From CAMAUF01 sp046152925 (lineage in GTDB: Bacteria > Chloroflexota > Dehalococcoidia > Tepidiformales > Tepidiformaceae), in assembly GCA_046152925.1 (NCBI GenBank), contig JBJXFX010000125.1, positions 1 through 39,594 of the forward strand: a stretch of 39,594 nucleotides of DNA, given 5' to 3'. Of the stretch, positions 29,977 to 37,328 are shown piece by piece; position 1 is the first letter of the stretch, and every line of letters starts with the position of its first letter. Below the pieces are notes generated by a model that worked only from the letters and a program-made list of their open reading frames with translations, was not told the DNA's origin and searched no databases. The position numbers were made by a program, and so were the translations under genes.

Positions 29977-30288
29977 TCAAGGCCAGCGGCCCGCGCCACG
30001 GGTGGCCACGTCCCCATCGGTCGGTCGCGTCGAGGGCCGGATGTCCTGCCAGTCACTGCGGGTTTGCGTGCAGTAGGCCCACATGGCGTAGACGACATGT
30101 TCCTCGCCGCAGACGTTGAACACCGCGGCTGGGAGTCCGCGTACGATCGACGCCTCCCAGCCTTCGGAAGCGATCCTTGAGATCCACCGCGGAGAGAGCG
30201 CGCGAGTCTTATAGCCGCTGAGGTGCCCGCCAGACTGCGCAAGGACGAGAGCCCGAGGCTCGCCGGATGGGATGCCACATTGCGTCAT
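29977..30288 (-). CDS. Hypothetical protein, 103 aa
   Basis: Possible gene with no family I recognise. It begins MTQCGIPSGEPRALVLAQSG and contains CGEEHVVYAMWAYCTQTRSD; five Cys are not spaced like a zinc ribbon. Third codon positions are mainly G or C, supporting coding, but there is neither a TANNNT box nor a good ribosome site. It begins 18 bp after the lipoprotein gene ends on the same strand, so it may be the last gene of that operon. Confidence 0.4.
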   Translation of the reverse strand: MTQCGIPSGEPRALVLAQSGGHLSGYKTRALSPRWISRIASEGWEASIVRGLPAAVFNVCGEEHVVYAMWAYCTQTRSDWQDIRPSTRPTDGDVATRGAGRWP

Positions 30289-30306
30289 GGAGGCAAGTGA
30301 GCGACC

Positions 30307-31041
30307 CTAGGGCAACGGGCTGATTCGGCCCAGATCAAACAGGGTCCCTCCCTGCAGCAAGCCCTGCAGCTCGTCCTTAAGGACCACGCCTACCCACGTC
30401 TCGACGAGAGCGACAGTCCCTGTGGAAGCGCCTCCCAACTCAAACAGCAGGATCATTCGGCCGCCCGGCACTCCGAAGTTCGGGAAGGAAGCTGGACGGA
30501 GTATCGCAGTGAAGATCACGGTCGGACGCGCGCAGTCTCGCGGCGGCTGCGCGCCATCGCGACAACCGACCCCAAGCAGCCGGAGGGCTCCAGTCCCAAG
30601 GAGATCTGCCTGGGAACTGTCGGCCAGGTCACGAAAGGCGCGAATCAGCCCTTGATAGTCAGGGGCGTTGTAGACCGCTCCCTCTGAGTACCGCCAAACG
30701 ACTCCTATGCCACTCCTGACCTCTCCCACACTGGCGTCCGCGCACAGCGGAAGGCCCCGCCCGTCGCCTCGGCAGGTTACGTCCGCGGGCACGGCCAGCG
30801 CGGCGATTGATGGCACGTCTCCGCCCTCAAGCAGTCGGCCTAGTTGCAACGCACGCTCGCACGTCGAGCCGGTCTCGGGACAGCTCTGGGTTGCCGTTGG
30901 CGAAGCCGGAGTCCTCACAGGTTCGGAACTGGGCGTCGTGGTCGCCACCGTGGTCGGAGCCCGCGCTTCGTCACTCTCACCTCCGCAGGCAACGAGTAAC
31001 AGCGCGACAACGGCGAAGACAAGGGTCGCGGGAGCACTCAT
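30307..31041 (-). CDS. Putative lipoprotein, 244 aa
   Basis: The N-terminus MSAPATLVFAVVALLLVACG is a lipoprotein signal with lipobox LVAC, so the protein should be anchored outside the membrane. A Thr/Pro/Ser linker (about residues 28-52) precedes a globular domain with four further Cys (SCPETGSTC, TCRGDG, LPLCAD) that may form disulfides. No enzymatic motif is seen. It follows the LuxR-like gene by 45 bp on the same strand, which suggests a regulated surface protein. Confidence 0.7.
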   Translation of the reverse strand: MSAPATLVFAVVALLLVACGGESDEARAPTTVATTTPSSEPVRTPASPTATQSCPETGSTCERALQLGRLLEGGDVPSIAALAVPADVTCRGDGRGLPLCADASVGEVRSGIGVVWRYSEGAVYNAPDYQGLIRAFRDLADSSQADLLGTGALRLLGVGCRDGAQPPRDCARPTVIFTAILRPASFPNFGVPGGRMILLFELGGASTGTVALVETWVGVVLKDELQGLLQGGTLFDLGRISPLP

Positions 31042-31086
31042 GGGACCAACCTCCGACAGACTCTCCGACCTTTCCCCGTCGACATT

Positions 31087-31322
31087 TCAGCCAAGGCATA
31101 CATCCTGGAGGCCTTCAGCCGGCAAATCATCGACACGCCAGACAAGGTTGGAGAGGACGAGGCGAGTCAGGCTATCACTGATAAGCGCCTTCACGCGGCT
31201 CAGGCTGATCCCCAGCTCGCGGGCGATCTCCTTGTTCGAGAGCCCCCTGCAGCCACAAGCCGCGCAACGTCGTGCTCACGCGGGCTGAGGGGTTTGCCTT
31301 TGGTCTCGTCGTTGTCCGGCAT
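31087..31322 (-). pseudogene. LuxR-type HTH regulator with a frameshift
   Basis: From the ATG at 31322 the frame reads LSPREHDVARLVAAG, the first part of a LuxR/GerE helix-turn-helix. It then leaves frame at a run of five G (plus-strand C tract 31243-31247) and soon stops. In another frame the rest continues as LSNKEIARELGISLSRVKAL, then about 30 more residues to a stop at 31087. The joined product would be a small HTH-only regulator of about 78 residues. Either the gene is broken, the G tract is a sequencing error, or frameshifting is used. GGAGGG precedes the ATG. Confidence 0.75.
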
Positions 31323-31354
31323 ATCGCGCCCTCCGCCGGGTGGACTACGAAAAC

Positions 31355-31362
31355 AGGCTACA
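31355..31362 (-). promoter_or_regulatory. Extended -10 (TGTAGCCT) of the LuxR-lipoprotein genes
   Basis: On the minus strand TGTAGCCT lies about 33 nt before the ATG at 31322, leaving room for the ribosome site. Confidence 0.4.
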
Positions 31363-31470
31363 CCGATGCCCGGCCGGCATGGCAATCGCGCTGTAAACTC
31401 GAGCACGCCTGTACCCGGCGCCTCGGGGGTGTGCGCTGGCGCCCATGATCCCCGTTGCTGAGGCCGCCCC

Positions 31471-31476
31471 TATACT
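31471..31476 (+). promoter_or_regulatory. -10 box TATACT of ilvE
   Basis: TATACT lies 37 nt before the ATG at 31514 and leaves a leader of about 30 nt with GAGGGGAG. Confidence 0.5.
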
Positions 31477-31513
31477 CGAACCCGCCGGACCGCCGGCCGA
31501 GGGGAGTTCGCCG

Positions 31514-32437
31514 ATGCCGACGCCGTATGCCTACCTCAAGGGCCAGATTGTCCCGATCGCCGACGCGAAGATCAGTGTCATGACCCATGCGCTGCACTAC
31601 GGGACGGCCGTGTTCGAAGGCATCCGCGGCAACTGGAACGCGGACGACGGCTGCCACTACCTCTTCCGGATGCTGGAGCACTACGAGCGCCTCGCCCAGA
31701 GCAGCAAGGTGATGATGCTCAACCTGAACGTGACGCCGCAGAAGCTCTGCGAGATCACGGTCGAGCTCGTCGAGCGGGGCAACTTCCAGGGCGAGGACAT
31801 CTACGTCCGGCCACTGGTCTACACGTCGAGCGAGCAGCTGGGCGTGCGCCTGCACAACCTCGAACACGACGTGCTCATCTTCGTGACGCCGTTCCCGGCC
31901 TACCTGCCGGACTTCGCGCGCTGCCACACGAGCACCTGGCGGCGGGTCGATGACACCGGCATCCCGCCGCGGGCGAAGGTCACGGGCATTTATGCGAACA
32001 GCGCGCTCGCGAAGACGGAGGCGAACCTTAACGGCTTCGACGAGGCGATCATGCTCAACGGGGATGGACACGTCTCGGAAGGCTCGGGCGAGAACATCTT
32101 CATGATCCGGAAGGGCAAGCTGATCACCCCTGGCCCCGCGGATAACGTGCTGGAGGGCATCACGGCCGCCTCCGTGGTGGAAGTCGCGGCCAAGGAGCTT
32201 GGCATCGAGGTCGTCGAGCGGACCATCGACCGCACGGAGCTCTACGTCTGCGACGAGCTCTTCATGACGGGCACAGCCGCGCACCTGACGCCGATCATCG
32301 AGGTCGACCGGCGGGCTGTCGGCAACGGCGCCACTGGCCCGATCACGGCGAAGCTGAGCGACCTGTATTACTCGATCATCCGCGGGAAGAACCCGCAGTA
32401 CCGGCACTGGTGCACCCCGGCCCGCGCGCGCGCCTAG
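31514..32437 (+). CDS. ilvE: Branched-chain amino acid aminotransferase
   Basis: A 307-residue fold-type IV PLP enzyme for the last step of valine, leucine and isoleucine synthesis. Motifs are HALHYGTAVFEGIR, the PLP lysine region AKVTGIYANSALAKTEA, EGSGENIF, PGITxxS-like LEGITAASV, and DELFMTGTAAHLTPI. The length matches IlvE (about 300-310). The ATG at 31514 is preferred to one at 31445 because of GAGGGGAG upstream, the -10 at 31471 and the family start (YAYLKGQIVPIADAKIS). A hairpin follows the stop. Confidence 0.95.
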   Translation: MPTPYAYLKGQIVPIADAKISVMTHALHYGTAVFEGIRGNWNADDGCHYLFRMLEHYERLAQSSKVMMLNLNVTPQKLCEITVELVERGNFQGEDIYVRPLVYTSSEQLGVRLHNLEHDVLIFVTPFPAYLPDFARCHTSTWRRVDDTGIPPRAKVTGIYANSALAKTEANLNGFDEAIMLNGDGHVSEGSGENIFMIRKGKLITPGPADNVLEGITAASVVEVAAKELGIEVVERTIDRTELYVCDELFMTGTAAHLTPIIEVDRRAVGNGATGPITAKLSDLYYSIIRGKNPQYRHWCTPARARA

Positions 32438-32439
32438 AG

Positions 32440-32470
32440 CTTTCGGCGGTCACCTTCCGGCCGCCGAAAG
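32440..32470 (+). terminator. Hairpin after ilvE, possible terminator
   Basis: CTTTCGGCGG (32440-32449) and CCGCCGAAAG (32461-32470) form a perfect 10-bp stem with an 11-nt loop, 2 bp after the ilvE stop. No T tract follows. It also lies 8 bp before the ATG of the next gene, so it might act as attenuator or translation brake. Confidence 0.55.
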
Positions 32471-32478
32471 GGACGGGC

Positions 32479-33345
32479 ATGTTGACGGGCGCCGCCCTGA
32501 TCGCGTGGTCGCTGGCACTGGCGGTGGCGGCCATCGGCGCCGTTTGGGGCGGCGGGACGGGGTTCACGGCCCTCCTTGGGTGGCTGGCCGCGATCACCGG
32601 CATCTTGTTGGCCGCGCTGTTCGCCCTCTGGCTCTACGGGTTGGCGACCCTTTCCTACGTGGTCGCGCCGGATGTCGTGCTGATCCGTTGGGGCTTCCGG
32701 CGGATCGTCATCCCGATCGACACGATCCTCCGCATGGTGCCCGGGCGCACGATGGATAAGCCTCGCGTTGAGGGGCTGCGCTGGCTCGGCTACCACCTGG
32801 GCCATGCGGACATCCACCGGCTCGGCTACACGATCTTCTTCGCGACCCGCGCCAGCCCCGACGAACTGCTCTACATCCACACGACGCAGGAGTCGTACGC
32901 GCTCACCGTGCTCGACCAGGCGCGATTCGCCGAGGAGGTCCAGGCGCGGGCAGCGCTCGGACCGCTCCAATCGCGCGAGCAACGTTCCCGTGCGACGGGG
33001 CTGGCCGCCATCCCGATCTGGCGCGACCGGGTCGCGATTGGTGGCGCGCTCTTGGCCGTCGGCTCGTGCGTCCTGCTCTGTTCGGTCTTCTTTCTCCGCT
33101 ACGACGGCCTGCCGTCGATCATCGCGATCAAGTTTCCGGTCTCCGGCGACGTGGTGCGGGTGGGGGACAAGGAGAAGCTGCTCGGCATCCCCTGGCTGAG
33201 CGTCGGGATCTTGGCGACGAACCTGTTGGTGGGCGTGCTCGTCCACGTCCGCGAGCGCGCCGCCGCCGTCTGGCTGTTCACGTCGAGCGCGATGTTGCAG
33301 ATTCTTCTGCTGGGTGCGGCGCTGGTCGCGTTCCAGTCGGCTTAG
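32479..33345 (+). CDS. Membrane protein with bacterial PH-like domain
   Basis: A 288-residue protein. Two N-terminal membrane helices (about residues 5-22 and 32-58) lead to a soluble domain beginning YVVAPDVVLIRWGFRRIVIP, typical of bacterial PH-like domains. Two more helices follow near 195-215 and 245-285. Function is unknown; such proteins are proposed to act in envelope or lipid contact. ATG at 32479 is chosen because the upstream sequence is a perfect hairpin; an in-frame GTG at 32410 inside ilvE is possible. Confidence 0.75.
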   Translation: MLTGAALIAWSLALAVAAIGAVWGGGTGFTALLGWLAAITGILLAALFALWLYGLATLSYVVAPDVVLIRWGFRRIVIPIDTILRMVPGRTMDKPRVEGLRWLGYHLGHADIHRLGYTIFFATRASPDELLYIHTTQESYALTVLDQARFAEEVQARAALGPLQSREQRSRATGLAAIPIWRDRVAIGGALLAVGSCVLLCSVFFLRYDGLPSIIAIKFPVSGDVVRVGDKEKLLGIPWLSVGILATNLLVGVLVHVRERAAAVWLFTSSAMLQILLLGAALVAFQSA

Positions 33346-33562
33346 GTAAGGCATGTGCCGGCCGCGGTGGCGGCCGGTCTGGTGATCGGCTTCGAGGAGA
33401 GGAGGCACTCGAGACGAGCATCGTCGCCTGGGCGTTGGCCCGTGAAGAGCAAGCTGGCTAGCGAAACCCTCCGTTCGCGGGCGCGGCTCAAGATTTTGGA
33501 GGCTCGTTGCGGCGTGGTGAACGGCGCCTGAAGTGGGTAACGGTGTGTGATGCGACGGTGCG

Positions 33563-33628
33563 GCCCTCACCCCCAGCGAAGCATCCCTGCTCCCGACTTC
33601 GCGGGAGAGGGGAGTTTATGTCTTGAAA
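33563..33628. repeat. Dispersed REP-like hairpin element, copy 2
   Basis: Near-identical to 14633-14699. The same hairpin core is followed by GGGGAGTTTATGTCTT. Downstream similarity such as GCCAACA followed by TTCGATG and CATCC is also shared with copy 1. Confidence 0.9.
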
Positions 33629-33760
33629 TCAGGGACGACGGCCTTGCGGACGCCGAGGGCGGGCGCCAACACGGTTTCGATGCTCGTTCATCCACCGGGC
33701 GCTCGCTTCCAAAACCTTGAGCCCGCACGCTCTCCGTTCGCGGGTGCGGGGGCCCCTTCG

Positions 33761-33766
33761 TATACT
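33761..33766 (+). promoter_or_regulatory. -10 box TATACT of the methylmalonyl-CoA mutase gene
   Basis: TATACT lies 35 nt before the ATG at 33802, giving a leader of about 28 nt. Confidence 0.45.
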
Positions 33767-33801
33767 CCCTTGGTTACTTCCAATGCCGCGGAGAATGCCC
33801 G

Positions 33802-35454
33802 ATGCCTTCCTCGTCCAAGCGCGAATGGCTCCAGTCGACCTACGGAAAGGCCATCGAAAGGGCCCCTGAGCGGAGCAAGCTGTTCCAGACGACCGGGAAC
33901 ATCCCGATTGAGCCCGTGTACACAGGCGACGACCTGAGCGGTTGGGACGCGACCCGGGACCTCGGGTTCCCCGGCGAGTATCCCTTCACGCGCGGCATCC
34001 AGCCGACGATGTACCGTGGCCGCTTCTGGACGATGCGCCAGTACGCAGGCTTTGGCACGCCGGAGGAATCGAACAAGCGGTATCGCTACCTGCTTGAAGC
34101 CGGGCAGACCGGCCTCTCCGTCGCGTTCGACCTGCCGACCCAGATCGGCTACGACTCCGACGACCCGATGGCGGCTGGCGAAGTCGGGAAGGTCGGCGTC
34201 GCCATCGACTCGCTCGACGACATGCTGACGCTCTTCGACCAGATCCCGCTGGACAAAGTGACGACCTCAATGACGATCAACGCGACGGCGCCGGTGCTGC
34301 TCGCGCTCTATATCGCCGTTGGCCGCAAACAGGGTGTCTCGCCGGACAAGCTCGGCGGCACCGTGCAGAACGACATCCTGAAGGAGTACATCACTCGCGG
34401 GACGTACATTTACCCGCCGAAGCCCTCGATGCGGCTGATCACGGACGTGTTCAAGTACTGCAAGGAGAACATCCCGGGCTGGAACACCATTTCGATCTCG
34501 GGCTACCACATCCGCGAGGCGGGTTCGACGGCCGCGCAGGAGATCGCGTTCACGCTCGCCGACGGGATCGAGTACGTGCAGGCCGCGATCTCCTCGGGGC
34601 AGGACGTGGACGAGTTCGCGGGACAGCTGAGCTTCTTCTTCGCCTGCCACTCGAACTTCTTGGAAGAGGTGGCGAAGTTCCGCGCCGCCCGGCGGCTTTG
34701 GGCCAAGATCATGAAGGATCGCTTCAACGCGAAGAGCGCTCGCTCCCAGATGTTGCGGTTCCACACCCAGACGGGCGGGGCGACGCTGACGGCGCAGCAG
34801 CCGGAGAACAACATCGTCCGCACCGCTGTCCAGGCGCTGGCGGCGGTGCTCGGCGGGACGCAGTCGCTGCACACGAACTCAATGGACGAGGCGCTCGGCC
34901 TGCCGACCGAGAAGGCGGTGCAGATCGCCCTTCGTACGCAGCAGATCATCGCCTACGAAAACGGCGTCGGTGATGTCGCGGACGCGCTGGGCGGGTCCTA
35001 CTACATCGAAGCGATGACCAACCGCCTCGAAGCCGAGGCGGCCGAGTACCTGAAAACGATCGACGGCATGGGCGGGGCGCTTGCCGCGCTCGAAAAGGGC
35101 TTCCAACAGAGCGAGATCCAGGAAGCGGCCTACCGCTACCAGCTCGAAGTCGAGGCGAAGAAGCGCGTCATCGTCGGCGTCAACGACTTCAAGACGCCCG
35201 ACGTGCCGGTGGACCTCCTCAAGCTCGACGCGTCGATTGGCCAGCGGCAGGTCGCCCGGTTGGCGAAGCTGCGGGCGAGCCGCGACAACGCGAAGGTGGA
35301 CGCCCTGCTCGCCAAGCTCGAAGGAGGGGCGCAGGGCTCCGACAACCTGGTCCCGTTGATCGTCGACTGCGTCGAAGCGTATGCGACACTCGGCGAGATC
35401 TCGCACCGCTTGCGCCGGGTTTGGGGCGAATACCAGCCGCAGGTCGTGATCTAA
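33802..35454 (+). CDS. Methylmalonyl-CoA mutase large (catalytic) subunit
   Basis: A 550-residue TIM-barrel subunit of the acyl-CoA mutase family, without the C-terminal B12-binding domain. Motifs are YPFTRGIQPTMYRGRFWTMR, QYAGFGTPEESN, GLSVAFDLPTQIGYDSD, SISGYHIREAGSTAAQEI and TGGATLTAQQPENNI. The Tyr in PTMY favours methylmalonyl-CoA over 2-hydroxyisobutyryl-CoA as substrate. It resembles the split mutases of archaea and many bacteria, so a separate B12-binding subunit is required and is not seen in this window. The role is interconversion of succinyl- and methylmalonyl-CoA in propionate metabolism. Confidence 0.94.
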   Translation: MPSSSKREWLQSTYGKAIERAPERSKLFQTTGNIPIEPVYTGDDLSGWDATRDLGFPGEYPFTRGIQPTMYRGRFWTMRQYAGFGTPEESNKRYRYLLEAGQTGLSVAFDLPTQIGYDSDDPMAAGEVGKVGVAIDSLDDMLTLFDQIPLDKVTTSMTINATAPVLLALYIAVGRKQGVSPDKLGGTVQNDILKEYITRGTYIYPPKPSMRLITDVFKYCKENIPGWNTISISGYHIREAGSTAAQEIAFTLADGIEYVQAAISSGQDVDEFAGQLSFFFACHSNFLEEVAKFRAARRLWAKIMKDRFNAKSARSQMLRFHTQTGGATLTAQQPENNIVRTAVQALAAVLGGTQSLHTNSMDEALGLPTEKAVQIALRTQQIIAYENGVGDVADALGGSYYIEAMTNRLEAEAAEYLKTIDGMGGALAALEKGFQQSEIQEAAYRYQLEVEAKKRVIVGVNDFKTPDVPVDLLKLDASIGQRQVARLAKLRASRDNAKVDALLAKLEGGAQGSDNLVPLIVDCVEAYATLGEISHRLRRVWGEYQPQVVI

Positions 35455-35470
35455 AAGGACGGGTGACCGG

Positions 35471-36007
35471 ATGGCCGACGAAGATGCCCAGAGCTTTCAG
35501 GACGGGCGCCGGCGGTTGCTCGCCGGGCTGGACCTTGAGCGCAACCAGCTCGTCCGCAACATCGAGACCTGCCGGATACGCGACATCGACCGGCCGTTCA
35601 TCGCCGATTGGTCGCTGAAGGACATCGTCGGCCACGTGGCGACGTGGGAGGCCGAGGTGGTCTCCGCGTTGCGCGAGCTCGTCGCTGGCCGTCGCCCGCC
35701 GCTGTTGGATTTCGACGAAGCGAAACTCGACGCCTGGAACCGCGACCATGTCGAGCGGAAGCGCGACCTGAACTTTTGGATCGTCTACGAACAGCTGAAG
35801 GGCGGACGAGCGCGGCTCGGCGACGTCCTGGAGGAGATCTCCGACGAGACGTTGGCCGACGACTCGTCGCCGGAGTACCGGCTGATCCACAGCCTGCTCG
35901 ACCATGACCGGAGCCACTGGCACGAGATCGCCGCTGTGCTGGCGGGGATGCAGGGCGCCCGCCGCCAGGGGCCAGAGTCGATCCCCGCCGAGGCCAACGC
36001 CAGCTAG
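35471..36007 (+). CDS. DinB-fold protein (ClbS/DfsB- or mycothiol-S-transferase-like)
   Basis: A 178-residue four-helix-bundle protein. WSLKDIVGHVATWE carries the first metal His and LLDHDRSHWHEIAAV the second and third. NRDHVERKRDLNF lies between. Such proteins act as thiol-dependent transferases, isomerases or, in ClbS, as cyclopropane hydrolases. It follows the mutase by 16 bp and is probably cotranscribed. Not closely related to the DinB gene at 21067. Confidence 0.82.
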   Translation: MADEDAQSFQDGRRRLLAGLDLERNQLVRNIETCRIRDIDRPFIADWSLKDIVGHVATWEAEVVSALRELVAGRRPPLLDFDEAKLDAWNRDHVERKRDLNFWIVYEQLKGGRARLGDVLEEISDETLADDSSPEYRLIHSLLDHDRSHWHEIAAVLAGMQGARRQGPESIPAEANAS

Positions 36008-36042
36008 CCAGGCGGCGACTGCGCCGCCGGAGGAGGACGCAG

Positions 36043-36735
36043 ATGCTCGAACGCGTCGACCACGTAGCCGTCGGGGCCGCCGACCTTGAGGCGACCTTAC
36101 GGTTCTACCGGGATGGGCTAAGGCTCGCGGTGACCCGCGACGGCATCGTCGACGGGCGCCGGGAAGTGCGCATGCCCGTCGGCGGTTCGGCGGTCGTCCT
36201 GCGGGACGCGGGAGTGGACCGCGGGATCGAAGCGCTCGCGTTCGACGCGGACGTGGCTCAGCCAGAGCGTCCCGACCGAGAACTCAACCTCGGCGTGCAA
36301 CTCGTCTTGCTCCCGCGGCCCAACGAGGGCGCCGGCCCAGCCGCGCCCAGCAACGTGCGCTGCATCGACCACGTGGTGATTTCGAGCGGCGACAGCGGGC
36401 GTTGCGCCGCGCACTTCGAGGAGCGTTACGGCCTTGAAATCAAACGCAAGATGATCCGGCCGGGGACGTCGGCCCAGCTTGCGTTCGCGAAGCTGGGCGA
36501 CGTGATCCTCGAATTTGCCGGGCCGCCGGAGGCGAAAGAAGGACCCCTGGAGGCGAAGTTCTGGGGCATGGTGTACGCCGTGGACGACATCCAGGCGGCG
36601 ATCGCCAGCGTCCGGGCGGCTGGGTTTGAAGCGAACGAGCCCAAACCGGCGGTGCAGCCCACAGCGGTCATCGCCAGCGTGCGGGCGCCGACCGGCGGCG
36701 TGCCGACGGCGATCATCCAGTACAACGCCCGCTGA
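36043..36735 (+). CDS. Two-module VOC family protein
   Basis: A 230-residue protein with two VOC modules: LERVDHVAVGAADLEATLRF at the N-terminus and CIDHVVISSGDSGRCAAHF near residue 107. The second module ends with GVPTAIIQYN, lacking the usual C-terminal Glu ligand. The strong GGAGGAGGA ribosome site and 35-bp spacing put it in the mutase operon. It might act on an acyl-CoA intermediate, but it lacks the FxHPK and GVLIEL marks of methylmalonyl-CoA epimerase, which the gene at 39085 has. Confidence 0.78.
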   Translation: MLERVDHVAVGAADLEATLRFYRDGLRLAVTRDGIVDGRREVRMPVGGSAVVLRDAGVDRGIEALAFDADVAQPERPDRELNLGVQLVLLPRPNEGAGPAAPSNVRCIDHVVISSGDSGRCAAHFEERYGLEIKRKMIRPGTSAQLAFAKLGDVILEFAGPPEAKEGPLEAKFWGMVYAVDDIQAAIASVRAAGFEANEPKPAVQPTAVIASVRAPTGGVPTAIIQYNAR

Positions 36736-36746
36736 GGAGGACAGAC

Positions 36747-37328
36747 ATGGGGTCGCACGAGGAGCTGGTCGAGCTCTGCGAGCGCATGTGGCAGGGCGAG
36801 CGGCCGATCGACACCTATCGCGAGGTCGGGCGGCTGTTCGAGGTGACGCCGGACGTTGCGCTGGTGCTGGGCTTCGGGAACGTCGCCGCCGTCCGGACGC
36901 AGGATGGCCTGGTGCTGGCGGACACGAGCCAGGCGGCCCACATCACGCCGATCCTCGCGTCGCTCCGCGCCTGGGACGCTTCACGGGTGGACACCGTGGT
37001 CTATACACACGCGCATTTCGACCACGCGGGCGGCGCGGCGGCCATCGACGACGAGGCCGCGCGGAGGTTCGACCCGCCAGTGCGCGTTGTCGCTCACGAG
37101 AACGTGGCCGGCCGCTTCCAGCGGTACCGCGAAACCGCCGGCTACCAGGCGGTGATCAACGCGAGGCAGTTCCGCTCGCGGACGGGCTCGGGAAGTGCGC
37201 GAGCTTGGACGACCTGGCGGGAACCGGACCTCACGTTCGCCAAGGGGATCGACCTGACCATCGGTGGCATGCCGGTGCAGCGATCCGTTGGGGCAGGGCT
37301 GCTGGGTTGGGGGTCCGCCCGTGGCTGA
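36747..37328 (+). pseudogene. Alkyl-sulfatase-like MBL hydrolase, 3' truncated
   Basis: The first about 178 residues match MBL hydrolases of the alkyl-sulfatase-like type: WQGERPIDTYREVG, GFGNVAAVRTQDGLVLADT, the metal motif THAHFDH, HENVAGRFQRY and YQAVINARQF. Family members continue for at least 200 more residues with further metal ligands. Here the homology ends near 37280 (GIDLTIGGMPVQ) and 15 unrelated codons lead to a stop. The break coincides with the start of the AAA-TOPRIM gene, so the MBL gene looks cut by an insertion with loss of its 3' part. Confidence 0.82.

Larger units (their letters stand above)
33346..33801. other. Gene-free stretch before methylmalonyl-CoA mutase
   Basis: These 456 bp hold REP-like copy 2 and the mutase promoter. 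They also contain an imperfect inverted pair near 33474-33525 and 33690-33740 sharing TCCAAAA and CTTGAGCC. No convincing coding sequence is seen. Confidence 0.6.

Noticed and set aside
30289..30306. Ribosome site or promoter deciding the start of the 103-aa hypothetical gene
   Set aside because: The 18-bp gap shows neither a TANNNT box nor a good Shine-Dalgarno sequence, so that gene stays low confidence.
32410..32478. Upstream GTG start for the PH-domain membrane protein
   Set aside because: It would begin inside ilvE and run through a perfect 10-bp hairpin that is better explained as intergenic; kept only as an alternative.
33434..33800. Small proteins encoded in the region before the mutase gene
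   Set aside because: The open frames there run through the REP-like repeat and have no domain, conserved start context or distinct codon bias.
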